A stretch of DNA of 64,000 bases from Pseudomonas oryzihabitans (GTDB taxonomy: Bacteria > Pseudomonadota > Gammaproteobacteria > Pseudomonadales > Pseudomonadaceae). This document shows, piece after piece, positions 34,227 through 41,954 of the stretch. The stretch's first letter is position 1; each line of letters opens with the position of its first letter. The notes beneath the pieces were generated by a model that saw only the letters and a program-made list of their open reading frames with translations, did not search any database and had not been told where the DNA came from. The stretch spans positions 1,996,501 through 2,060,500 of the forward strand of contig NZ_CP102428.1 of NCBI RefSeq assembly GCF_024652905.1. Reading direction: 5' to 3'. The translations under genes and the position numbers were made by a program.

Positions 34227-37200
34227 ATGTCCCTGCCCAGCGGGCTGATCATCACCGTTACCCTCGGCTACCTGGCCCTGCTGTTCGCCATCGCCTTCTA
34301 TGGCGATCGCCGCCCACCGCTCAGGCCGCGCCTGCGGGCCTGGGTCTACAGCCTGTCGCTGGCCGTCTACTGCACCAGCTGGACCTTCTTCGGCGCGGTC
34401 GGCCAGGCCGCTGACCAGCTCTGGTCGTTCCTGCCCATCTACCTGGGCCCCATTCTCTTCCTGCTGCTGGCACCGCAACTGGTCAAGAAGATGGTGCTGA
34501 TCAGCAAGAAGGAAAACATCACTTCCATCGCCGACTTCATCGCCTCCCGCTATGGCAAGTCCCAGACCCTGGCCATCGTCGTCGCGCTCATTTGCCTGGT
34601 CGGCGTCCTGCCCTATCTGGCGCTGCAGCTCAAGGGCATCGTGATCGGCGTCAACCTGCTGACCGGCATCAATGCCGAATCCCTGAGCACTCGTGCCCAG
34701 GACACGGCGCTGTTCGTTTCCCTGGTGCTGGCGGTGTTCGCCATTCTCTTCGGCACCCGCAACCTGGATGTCACCGAGCACCATCGCGGCATGATGCTGG
34801 CGATCGCCTTCGAATCCCTGGTCAAGCTCGCCGCCTTTCTCGCCGTCGGCCTCTGGGTCACCTACGACCTGCACGATGGCTTCAGCGATCTGCTCGCCCG
34901 CTCCCAGCAGGCGCCGCAGCTGCAGGAATACTGGCGCGAGACGCTGGACTGGCCGGGCCTGCTGATCCAGACCGGCGTGGCCTTCATCGCCGTGATGTGC
35001 CTGCCGCGCCAGTTCCATGTCACGGTGGTGGAAAACACCGATACCCGGGACGTCAACCTGGCGCGCTGGGTGTTTCCGCTCTACCTGGCGCTGGCCGCCC
35101 TGTTCGTCATCCCCATCGCCCTGGCCGGCCAGCTGCATCTGCCCGGCGGCGTGTTGCCCGACTCCTTCGTCATCAGCCTGCCGCTGGCCCAGGAGCGTCC
35201 CTGGCTGGCCTTGCTGGCCTTTCTGGGCGGCGCCTCGGCGGCCACCGGCATGGTGATCGTCGCCTGCGTCGCGCTCTCCACCATGATCTCCAACGATATC
35301 GTCCTGCCCTGGCTGCTCAAGCGCCGGGGCCAGGTGGAGAGTCCCCATGCGGTGTTCAGCCACTGGATGCTCACGGTGCGCCGCGCCAGCATCGTGGTCA
35401 TCCTGGTCCTGGCCTACTGCAGCTATCGCCTGCTGGGCTCCAATGCCAGCCTGGCCACCATCGGCCAGATCGCCTTCGCCGCCATCGCCCAGCTCGGACC
35501 GGCCATGGTCGGAGCGCTGTTCTGGAAGGCCGCCAATCGCCGCGGCGTCTTTGCCGGGCTCACCGCCGGAGCGCTGCTCTGGGGTTATCTGATGGTGCTG
35601 CCGGTGGTGGCCACCAGCCTGCAATGGCCGCTGGGGGCCTTTCCCGGTCTGGCCTGGTTCGAGCAGCCCACGGGTGAGCGGACGTTGCAGCCGACCACCG
35701 TCGGCGCCCTGGTGTCCCTGGCCGGCAACTTCCTGCTGTTCGCCCTGGTGTCGCTGCTCTCGCGCACCCGGGTCTCGGAATACTGGCAGGCCGGGCGCTT
35801 CATCGCCCAGTACGCCCTGCCCCGGCCGCGCAATCGCGCCCTGCTGGCGGTCAAGCTGGAGGACCTGCGCCTGCTCGCGGCCCGGTTCGTCGGCGACGAG
35901 CGCGCCCGCCTGAGCTTCAGCCGCTTCGCCGAGCAGAGCGGCCTGACCTATCACCCCGGAATGAACGCCAACAGCGAATGGATCGCCCAGACCGAGCGAC
36001 TGCTGGCCGGGGTGATCGGCGCCTCCTCCGCGCGCGCGGTGGTCAAGGCCGCCATCGAAGGCCGCGACATGCAGGTCGACGACGTGGTGCGCATCGCCGA
36101 CGAAGCCTCGGAGGTGCTGGAATTCAACCGGGCGCTGCTGCAGGGCGCCATCGAGAACATCTCCCAGGGCATCAGCGTGGTCGACCAGTCGCTACGCCTG
36201 GTGGCCTGGAATCAGCGCTACCTGGAACTGTTCGACTATCCCGACGGCATGATCCAGGTCGGCCGGCCCATCGCCGAGATCATCCGCTACAACGCCCTGC
36301 GCGGCCTCTGCGGACCGGGCGATGCCGACGAGCACGTGGCCCGCCGGGTGGAACGGATGCGCCAGGGCATCCCCCACACCTCGGAACGCACCTTTCCCAA
36401 TGGCCGGGTGATCGAGCTGATCGGCAGCCCCATGCCCGGGCGCGGCTTCGTGATGAGCTTTACCGACATCACCGCCTTCCGCGAGGCCGAGCGCGCCCTG
36501 CGCGAAGCCAACGAAGGCCTGGAGCAGCGCGTCGAAGAACGCACCCGCGAACTCTCCCAGCTCAACCAGGCACTGGAGGAAGCCAAGGCCCACGCGGAAG
36601 CGGCCAACCAGTCCAAGAGTCGCTTCCTCACCGCGGTCAGCCACGACCTCATGCAGCCGCTGAGCGCCGCCCGCCTGTTCACCGCCGCCCTCGCCCACCA
36701 GGACGGCCTGGCCCAGGAGGCCCAGGAGCTGGTACGCAACATGGACAGTGCCCTAAGATCCAGCGAAGACCTGATCGCCGATCTGCTGGACATCTCTCGC
36801 CTGGAGAACGGGCGCATCCTGGCCACGCCGGCACCCTTCCCCCTGGCCACTCTGTTCGACGCCCTGGGCGTCGAATTCAAGGCCCTGGCGCAGGATCAGG
36901 GCACCAGCCTGCGCATCCGCGGCAGTCAGCTGGTGGTCAACAGCGACAGCAAGCTGCTGCGTCGGGTACTGCAGAATTTCCTCACCAACGCCCTGAGATA
37001 CGCCCATGGCCGGGTATTGCTCGGGGTGCGTCGTCAGGGCCAGAGCGTGAGCCTGGAGGTCTGGGACAGCGGTCCTGGCATTCCGGCGGACAAGCTCGAA
37101 TTGATCTTCGAGGAATTCAAGCGACTGGACAGCCACCAGACCCGAGCGGAAAAGGGCCTGGGCCTTGGTCTGGCGATCGCCGACCGCCTCTGCCGGGTGC

Positions 37201-37697
37201 TCGGCCACGAACTCTCGGTACGCTCCTGGCCGGGCCACGGCAGCGTCTTCAGCGTCAAGGTGCCCCTGGCGCCCGCCCTCGCCATCCAGGCGGCCACTGC
37301 CAGCGAAGCCGCCCAACCCTTGGCGGGCGATCCGGTGCTGTGCATCGACAACGAAGACAGCATCCTGCTGGGCCTGCGCAGCCTGCTGGGTCGCTGGGGC
37401 TGCCAGGTCTGGACCGCGCGCAGTCGCGAAGAATGCGCCGCCCTGCTGGAACAGGGCCTGGTGCCGCGCCTGCTCATCGTCGACTACCACCTGAGCGACG
37501 CCGATACCGGTCCGGATGTCGCCGTATGGATCCGCCAGAGGCTGGGGCAGGATATCCCGGGCATCGTCATCAGCGCCGATGGCCGCCCGGAATGCCTGGC
37601 CAAGGTCCGCCAGGCGCGGCTGGATTTCCTGCCCAAACCGGTCAAGCCGGCCTCGCTGCGTGCCCTGTTGAGTCGTCAGCTGGCCTTGTCCGGTTGA
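34227..37697 (+). CDS. crbS: Hybrid sensor kinase with sodium:solute symporter domain (CrbS/MxtR type)
   Basis: This protein of about 1156 residues combines an N-terminal SSS-family transporter module with around 13 hydrophobic helices (to about residue 510), a PAS domain (about 640-750), a coiled-coil linker (LEQRVEERTRELSQLNQALE), and a HisKA domain with the phospho-His in SHDLMQPL near residue 806. An HATPase domain (NALRYA, DSGPGIP, KGLGLGLAI) and a C-terminal receiver follow, with the phospho-Asp in IVDYHL near 1089 and the FLPKPVKP Lys. The arrangement is that of MxtR/CrbS, which drives acetate genes such as acs and actP with ErdR/CrbR. The cognate regulator is not in the window, but actP is. 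ATG 34227 follows GGAG. Confidence 0.88.
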   Translation: MSLPSGLIITVTLGYLALLFAIAFYGDRRPPLRPRLRAWVYSLSLAVYCTSWTFFGAVGQAADQLWSFLPIYLGPILFLLLAPQLVKKMVLISKKENITSIADFIASRYGKSQTLAIVVALICLVGVLPYLALQLKGIVIGVNLLTGINAESLSTRAQDTALFVSLVLAVFAILFGTRNLDVTEHHRGMMLAIAFESLVKLAAFLAVGLWVTYDLHDGFSDLLARSQQAPQLQEYWRETLDWPGLLIQTGVAFIAVMCLPRQFHVTVVENTDTRDVNLARWVFPLYLALAALFVIPIALAGQLHLPGGVLPDSFVISLPLAQERPWLALLAFLGGASAATGMVIVACVALSTMISNDIVLPWLLKRRGQVESPHAVFSHWMLTVRRASIVVILVLAYCSYRLLGSNASLATIGQIAFAAIAQLGPAMVGALFWKAANRRGVFAGLTAGALLWGYLMVLPVVATSLQWPLGAFPGLAWFEQPTGERTLQPTTVGALVSLAGNFLLFALVSLLSRTRVSEYWQAGRFIAQYALPRPRNRALLAVKLEDLRLLAARFVGDERARLSFSRFAEQSGLTYHPGMNANSEWIAQTERLLAGVIGASSARAVVKAAIEGRDMQVDDVVRIADEASEVLEFNRALLQGAIENISQGISVVDQSLRLVAWNQRYLELFDYPDGMIQVGRPIAEIIRYNALRGLCGPGDADEHVARRVERMRQGIPHTSERTFPNGRVIELIGSPMPGRGFVMSFTDITAFREAERALREANEGLEQRVEERTRELSQLNQALEEAKAHAEAANQSKSRFLTAVSHDLMQPLSAARLFTAALAHQDGLAQEAQELVRNMDSALRSSEDLIADLLDISRLENGRILATPAPFPLATLFDALGVEFKALAQDQGTSLRIRGSQLVVNSDSKLLRRVLQNFLTNALRYAHGRVLLGVRRQGQSVSLEVWDSGPGIPADKLELIFEEFKRLDSHQTRAEKGLGLGLAIADRLCRVLGHELSVRSWPGHGSVFSVKVPLAPALAIQAATASEAAQPLAGDPVLCIDNEDSILLGLRSLLGRWGCQVWTARSREECAALLEQGLVPRLLIVDYHLSDADTGPDVAVWIRQRLGQDIPGIVISADGRPECLAKVRQARLDFLPKPVKPASLRALLSRQLALSG

Positions 37698-37712
37698 CCT
37701 GGACAGCACTGC

Positions 37713-37747
37713 CTGAACGCTGCCTTCGATAGGTCTTTCGTTCAGCG
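37713..37747 (+). terminator. Hairpin after crbS
   Basis: CTGAACG (37713-37719) and CGTTCAG (37739-37745) are perfect arms with a 19-nt loop, just past the kinase stop. TTTCGTTCAGCG also matches the right end of element E1. No T-tract follows, so termination is uncertain. Confidence 0.35.
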
Positions 37748-38263
37748 TCGATTAAGGTTCTGCGGCCCTCATCCCACGGAACAATCCACAGCTTCTGTTG
37801 ATAACTTTGTTGAAAACATGGTGGAAAAGAACCCGGAGCCTTGCTCTGCGGGCGCCCCGAACAAGTTGATCATTTTTTAATCACTTTGATAAGTTCAACG
37901 TAATCAATAACTTAATTCAAAAGCAGGATTTTTGGTTGGGAAAACCCTGGCATCGAGTGGGCTTGACAAGCGCTAGCACAGGTTGTGCACAACTCACCGA
38001 AAAAATGACCAACGGAAACCTGTCAGTGGTCGCACAATTGTCAAGTATTCGTGAAACATATTTTTTCAGGCTCCTCCGTACCCGAGGCCCAGGGACAGCC
38101 CGCAGGCTAGAGCCAACGCTCAGAGCGGCAGGCAGGCCAAAGGCTAGCCTTGTCCTCTGCCGGTCATCGGGTAGACTGCCCCTTTTCGCTCAGGGCTGTC
38201 ACGGCGACGCCCAACCGGTCAAACAGGCATGGACGCGTCAGCCTTCTGGAATAGCTCAGTCTC
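37748..38263. other. AT-rich intergenic island upstream of the rhamnose reductase
   Basis: There is no gene. About 37860-37935 is strongly AT-rich against a GC-rich background. The region holds CCACAGC/GTTGATAAC stretches resembling weak DnaA boxes and a perfect GTTGTGCACAAC palindrome (37982-37993). A TTGACA at 37963-37968 could be a -35 with only a poor -10. Possible roles are a promoter/UP region or a nucleoid-protein site. Confidence 0.45.
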
Positions 38264-39142
38264 ATGAACGTCTTCATCGCGGGTCAACACGGACAACTTT
38301 CCCAGGCACTGCAAGTGCTGCTGGCCGCCAAGGCCCAGGTCACCGTGGTTGGCCGGGCCCAGGTGGATTTCACCCAGCTGGACGCGCTTCATGACCGCGT
38401 CCTGGCCGCAAAGCCCGACGTCATCATCAATGCCGCCGCCTATACCGCCGTGGACGCCGCCGAGAACGATGCCCAGACCGCTACCCTGATCAACGCGCGG
38501 GTACCCCAAGTCTTCGCCCGGGCGGCCCAACAGCTCGGCATTCCGATGGTCCACTACTCCACCGACTATGTCTTCGATGGCAGCCAGGACGGCCGCTATC
38601 GGGAAGAGGATCCGACCTGCCCGCTCAATGTCTATGGGCGGACCAAGCTGGCCGGCGAGAATGCCGTGCGCGAACACGCCGAGCGTCACCTCATCCTGCG
38701 CACCAGCTGGGTCTATTCCTGGCAGGGCAACAACTTCCTGCGCACCATGGTACGGCTGCTCAGCGAGCGCGACGAATTGAACATCGTCGACGACCAGATC
38801 GGCGCGCCCACCTGGACGCGTACCATCGCCGATGCCACTGACCGCCTGCTGGCCCACAGCGACAAGGGCGATCTCTGGGGCACCTATCACCTGACCGCCA
38901 ACGGCACCACTTCCTGGTTCGGTTTCGCCGAGCAGATCGCTCGGCGCCTGGGCGAGACCGGTCAGTTGAAGGCACGCCTGAATCCCATCCCCAGCAGCTC
39001 CTATCCCACCCCGGCCCATCGCCCCATCAATTCCCGCCTGTCCACCGAAAAGCTGGCCGCGGTGCTGGGCCAGCCGCTACCCGACTGGCAAGCGGCTTTC
39101 GAGCAGTGCTGGAACGAGCGCGAGCTTCAGGTGGGCGGCTGA
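38264..39142 (+). CDS. rfbD: dTDP-4-dehydrorhamnose reductase
   Basis: This 292-residue SDR-extended family protein makes dTDP-L-rhamnose, the sugar donor for O-antigen and other glycans. The Rossmann motif is GQHGQLSQ (residues 7-14), the catalytic YxxxK is VYGRTKLAGE, and the family signature HYSTDYVFDG is present. It stands alone: no rfbA, B or C lies near it, which is unusual for an rml gene and may point to another nucleotide-sugar role. The start is ATG with a weak ribosome-binding site. Confidence 0.85.
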   Translation: MNVFIAGQHGQLSQALQVLLAAKAQVTVVGRAQVDFTQLDALHDRVLAAKPDVIINAAAYTAVDAAENDAQTATLINARVPQVFARAAQQLGIPMVHYSTDYVFDGSQDGRYREEDPTCPLNVYGRTKLAGENAVREHAERHLILRTSWVYSWQGNNFLRTMVRLLSERDELNIVDDQIGAPTWTRTIADATDRLLAHSDKGDLWGTYHLTANGTTSWFGFAEQIARRLGETGQLKARLNPIPSSSYPTPAHRPINSRLSTEKLAAVLGQPLPDWQAAFEQCWNERELQVGG

Positions 39143-39239
39143 AACGGGCCGCCGGTCATACTTCTGGGATCTCTCCCAGAACTACCCCTGTCCCTTGAAG
39201 TCAATGGCACTGACCCCGCTCACGCCAGTCAGGTACGTC

Positions 39240-39521
39240 ATGGACAACCCCTTCCAACTCATCGCCGCAGCCTTCGAGCATGACTTCCGGGTCAATTTCC
39301 GCATCGAGCGCCTCGACGGCAGCGTCAGTCTGACGCTGTCGGACGACAGTGGCGTCAAGGTCAAGCGGTTGATCAGCAAACAGCAGCTGCACGACCACAA
39401 TCGCCTCGCGCGGCTGATCGACAGCATCCGGCTGGGTATCGCCATCGACGAAGGTCACGGCGTTACGGCCTTGCTGGCAGGCGGCAGCGGTACCCTTAAC
39501 CGTCTGACCGTCGCGAACTGA
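39240..39521 (+). CDS. DUF3509-domain protein (copy 1)
   Basis: This 93-residue protein starts MDNPFQLIAAAFEHDFRVNF. It contains the DGSVSLTLSDDSG and RLISKQQLHD blocks of DUF3509, a small Pseudomonas family of unknown function. It is homologous to the minus-strand protein at 40093-40380 (conserved DGS, LT, IS..QL and IDSIR/IDEVR positions). ATG 39240 follows AGGT; an earlier in-frame ATG at 39195 seems less likely. Confidence 0.75.
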   Translation: MDNPFQLIAAAFEHDFRVNFRIERLDGSVSLTLSDDSGVKVKRLISKQQLHDHNRLARLIDSIRLGIAIDEGHGVTALLAGGSGTLNRLTVAN

Positions 39522-39531
39522 GCAAGGATCT

Positions 39532-39966
39532 ATGCAAACCATGGAAGGCCTGATCAGCAGTCCGGTACAGACGGCGAATCCCACGACGTTACTGGATGGC
39601 GTGGAGACGGTACCGACGCTGCAATCCGCCCAGGCTTCGCTGTACCAGCTGACCTGTGCGCGGCTCGACGAGCAGTTGGCACCGCTCAAGGTCTGGCCGA
39701 CCCTGCCGGACCGTACCGGTCGATTTTCCTTCACCCTGTTGGACAGATGCGGACGCATCCTCTATCGCTCGCCGGCCTTGCGCCAGGCGCTGTATCGAGA
39801 AGAGGATCTGCTCAATGGTGTGATCGCCAGTGCGCGGCTGGCCGCCGTGCAGGCTGGACAGGGCTTTCCGTCCTGGGGTGTAGTGGACGTCGCCTGCCCT
39901 ATGTATGAGCTACCTGCCACTCAACTTCCCTGTGCGGGATGCCGCCTGTTGAAGTGCAAGAGCTAA
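39532..39966 (+). CDS. Hypothetical protein of unknown family
   Basis: This 144-residue protein, 10 bp after the DUF3509 gene, is presumably in the same operon. It has no signal peptide or membrane helix. The middle reads like a soluble domain (RFSFTLLDRCGRILYRSPAL), and the C-terminus is Cys-rich (CPMYEL, LPCAGCRLLKCKS), which may bind a metal. I do not recognise the family. A second Met four codons in (MEGLISS) could be the start. Confidence 0.6.
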   Translation: MQTMEGLISSPVQTANPTTLLDGVETVPTLQSAQASLYQLTCARLDEQLAPLKVWPTLPDRTGRFSFTLLDRCGRILYRSPALRQALYREEDLLNGVIASARLAAVQAGQGFPSWGVVDVACPMYELPATQLPCAGCRLLKCKS

Positions 39967-39985
39967 GAGAAAAGTCGCGGGAAAA

Positions 39986-40013
39986 ACGCTCAGGGCTTTT
40001 TTGCCCTCTTTGA
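39986..40013 (+). terminator. Intrinsic-terminator-like hairpin
   Basis: CAGGGC and GCCCT pair around a T-rich loop after the 144-residue gene, in the gap before the convergent DUF3509 copy 2. Confidence 0.5.
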
Positions 40014-40092
40014 CTCCTCAACGTTCGAGACCAACGAATACCAAGGCATTCGTACTGCAAGTCTCGCGCTGAAGCCTTCTGATGCAGAATCT

Positions 40093-40380
40093 TTACTCGG
40101 AATATCTCAGCATATTGGCGCCGGTGGCACGCAGCACCGCCATGGACTGTGGCGCCAGGGCGCCGGCCCGCAGCGAAACATCCTTGCGAACCTCGTCAAT
40201 CACCGTCTTCAGCAGCTGGCTCTCGCCCAGTTGCCGGGCACTGACCACCCGGTTCACACGAGCGTCGTCACACTGCTGATCCTGCACCGTCAGCACGATA
40301 CTGCCATCGGGGCGAGGTGCCGTAACCGAGCATTTATAAGTACTGAAAGCGGCGGTCAGTCTATCAATGGCGTTTTCCAT
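40093..40380 (-). CDS. DUF3509-domain protein (copy 2)
   Basis: This 95-residue protein has the same plan as copy 1: MENAIDRLTAAFSTYKCSV, DGSIVLTVQDQQ, RVVSARQLGES and TVIDEVRKD. It is divergent enough from copy 1 to be an old duplication and lies on the opposite strand. A GGGGAAGA ribosome-binding site precedes the ATG at 40380. Function unknown. Confidence 0.75.
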   Translation of the reverse strand: MENAIDRLTAAFSTYKCSVTAPRPDGSIVLTVQDQQCDDARVNRVVSARQLGESQLLKTVIDEVRKDVSLRAGALAPQSMAVLRATGANMLRYSE

Positions 40381-40413
40381 TCTTCCCCCTGTTATTTGTC
40401 TAGAAGTGCATGG

Positions 40414-40605
40414 ATGATCAAATACGACGCAACTGACAGTGATAGAAACAGCAAAGTTCTAGCGCTCTACTTGAATAAGACGACCAATGGCGCTAGTACG
40501 CCGTTTTGTGAGCCAGCTCTTCTAATTGACGATCAGCGGGGAACTTTTAAAGGGGCGAAATGGGTAAGGTATGACCATTCGTCCGCTGTGTGCTTGGACC
40601 TGTAG
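40414..40605 (+). CDS. Possible small ORF, low-GC
   Basis: A 63-codon frame (MIKYDATDSDRNSKVLALYL...) lies in a relatively AT-rich stretch. Residue use (K, N, D, Y) differs from typical shadow frames of this genome, but there is no good ribosome-binding site or recognised family. It may be a remnant or spurious. Confidence 0.25.
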   Translation: MIKYDATDSDRNSKVLALYLNKTTNGASTPFCEPALLIDDQRGTFKGAKWVRYDHSSAVCLDL

Positions 40606-40641
40606 CCGCCTAGCGCGCCCTTGACGACGGCTCTGGCCCGC

Positions 40642-40670
40642 GGAACCTTTGGTCGGAGCCCTCACTCGAA
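40642..40670 (+). promoter_or_regulatory. AlgU (sigma-22)-like promoter before the yqjD operon
   Basis: GGAACCT (40642-40648) is followed after 17 bp by TCGAA (40666-40670), close to the GAACTT-N16/17-TCtgA consensus. It lies 41 bp before the ATG. Stress induction fits YqjD-type genes, but the -10 match is imperfect. Confidence 0.4.
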
Positions 40671-40710
40671 AGGGCTGAAACGGATACCCATCGCCTATCA
40701 GGAGCGCGCC

Positions 40711-41106
40711 ATGAACGACAAAACCCCTCCCGTGATCAAAGACGAGCTTGCTGCTGACATCCATGAGCAGGCACACAAGCAGAACACTGACCGGGTCCGT
40801 CGTCATCTGGGCGAGGCCGAGCAGGCGTTGACCGATGAATTCCACACCCTGCTGGCAGACGCCGAGCAATTGCTCAAGCACACCGCCAGCATGGCCGGTG
40901 AGCAGGCGGACGAACTGCGCGCCAAGTTGAGCTCCAGCCTGGAGCGCTCCCGCGACGTGCTCAAGACCAAGCAGGATGACCTCTACCGCCAGGGCGTCGC
41001 CGCCAAGGAGACCACCGAGGAATACGTGGTCGACAATCCCTTCAAGGCCCTTGGCATCGCCGCCGGCGTTGGCTTCCTGATCGGCCTGCTGGCCTCGCGC
41101 CGCTAA
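40711..41106 (+). CDS. yqjD: DUF883 (YqjD/ElaB-like) membrane-anchored protein
   Basis: This 131-residue protein has a long amphipathic helix with coiled-coil character (residues about 25-100) and a C-terminal membrane segment GIAAGVGFLIGLLASRR. E. coli YqjD and ElaB anchor ribosomes to the inner membrane in stationary phase. It is the first gene of a three-gene operon with yqjE-like and yqjK-like genes. ATG 40711 follows AGGAG. Confidence 0.85.
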   Translation: MNDKTPPVIKDELAADIHEQAHKQNTDRVRRHLGEAEQALTDEFHTLLADAEQLLKHTASMAGEQADELRAKLSSSLERSRDVLKTKQDDLYRQGVAAKETTEEYVVDNPFKALGIAAGVGFLIGLLASRR

Positions 41107-41121
41107 GCCTGGGGGATCACC

Positions 41122-41514
41122 ATGGACACCTCCTCTCCTCCACGGGAGCTGCCTGACGAGGCGCCCAAGCCATCGGTCAAGCGTCTCGCCGGCGCGGTGG
41201 TAGGGCTGCTGCAGAGCCACCTGGAATTGCTGGGAATCGAGGTCCAGGAAGAGAAGGTCCGTACCTTCCAGCTGTTCCTCTTTACCGGCCTGAGTCTGAT
41301 CTTCGGTCTGCTGGTGCTGGTGGGCGTTTCGGCGGCCATCATCATCGCCTTCTGGGATACCTACCGCATGACCGCGACCCTGGGTCTGTGCGCCTTCTAT
41401 GCCGTGGCGCTGGTGATCTGCATCCTGCGGGCACTGAGCCTGGTCAAGGGTGCCGCCCCTTTCCACGCCACCCTGGAAGAACTCAATCGCAACCGGGAGC
41501 GCCTACTGCCATGA
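41122..41514 (+). CDS. yqjE: YqjE/phage-holin-family membrane protein
   Basis: This 130-residue protein has two transmembrane segments (FLFTGLSLIFGLLVLVGVSAAI and LGLCAFYAVALVICILRAL) after a cytoplasmic N-terminus. It matches the YqjE family found next to YqjD. The stop overlaps the next gene's start as ATGA. Function unknown, probably stress-related envelope protein. Confidence 0.85.
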   Translation: MDTSSPPRELPDEAPKPSVKRLAGAVVGLLQSHLELLGIEVQEEKVRTFQLFLFTGLSLIFGLLVLVGVSAAIIIAFWDTYRMTATLGLCAFYAVALVICILRALSLVKGAAPFHATLEELNRNRERLLP

Positions 41515-41852
41515 ACCAGCCGCTCAGCTCCGCCACCAGCCAGGCCAAGCGCAAGGAACTGGTCAGGCTGCGCATGGAGATGTATCGCCAGCAGCTGATC
41601 TACAACGCTCAGCCCCTACACAATCCCATCAGCCTTATCGGCGATCTGGTACGACCCAACCGGGACAAGGTGACCAGTTCAGCGAAGAAGCCCCTGATGT
41701 TGGGTGCCACGGTGTTCCTGTCGCTGTTTGGCAAGCGCCTCGGCGCCGTGGGTCGCCTGGCCCGTATCGGTCTGGCGCTCTATCCCATCGTCAATCGCCT
41801 GCAGAATCGGCACCGCGAACAGGCGGACCAGCCGCTGCCACCGCCTCGTTAG
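41511..41852 (+). CDS. YqjK-like small basic protein
   Basis: This 113-residue basic protein (QAKRKELVRLRMEMYRQQL) has a hydrophobic central-to-C-terminal segment (LMLGATVFLSLFGKRLGAVG). It takes the YqjK position in the yqjD-yqjE-yqjK operon and is translationally coupled to yqjE. The assignment is from synteny and composition. Confidence 0.7.
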   Translation: MNQPLSSATSQAKRKELVRLRMEMYRQQLIYNAQPLHNPISLIGDLVRPNRDKVTSSAKKPLMLGATVFLSLFGKRLGAVGRLARIGLALYPIVNRLQNRHREQADQPLPPPR

Positions 41853-41856
41853 AACG

Positions 41857-41880
41857 AACGGCTCCCCAGGGAGCCGTTTT
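41857..41880 (+). terminator. Terminator of the yqjDEK operon
   Basis: AACGGCTCC and GGAGCCGTT form a strong stem followed by TTTT. Confidence 0.88.
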
Positions 41881-41954
41881 CACGGGTGGCATCCTTATCG
41901 CATGCTGGCTATCCCGCCACGCATTCCACTGCGGTCAGACGATAAGGAATCACC

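Noticed and set aside
34089-35954. 621-codon frame antisense to the crbS transporter region
   Set aside because: Composition is typical of GC-rich shadow frames (Gln, Gly, Asp, His runs) with no domain; the sense gene is well supported.
37748-38060. AT-rich region considered as a replication origin
   Set aside because: Only weak DnaA-box-like sequences, and no dnaA, dnaN or rpmH nearby.
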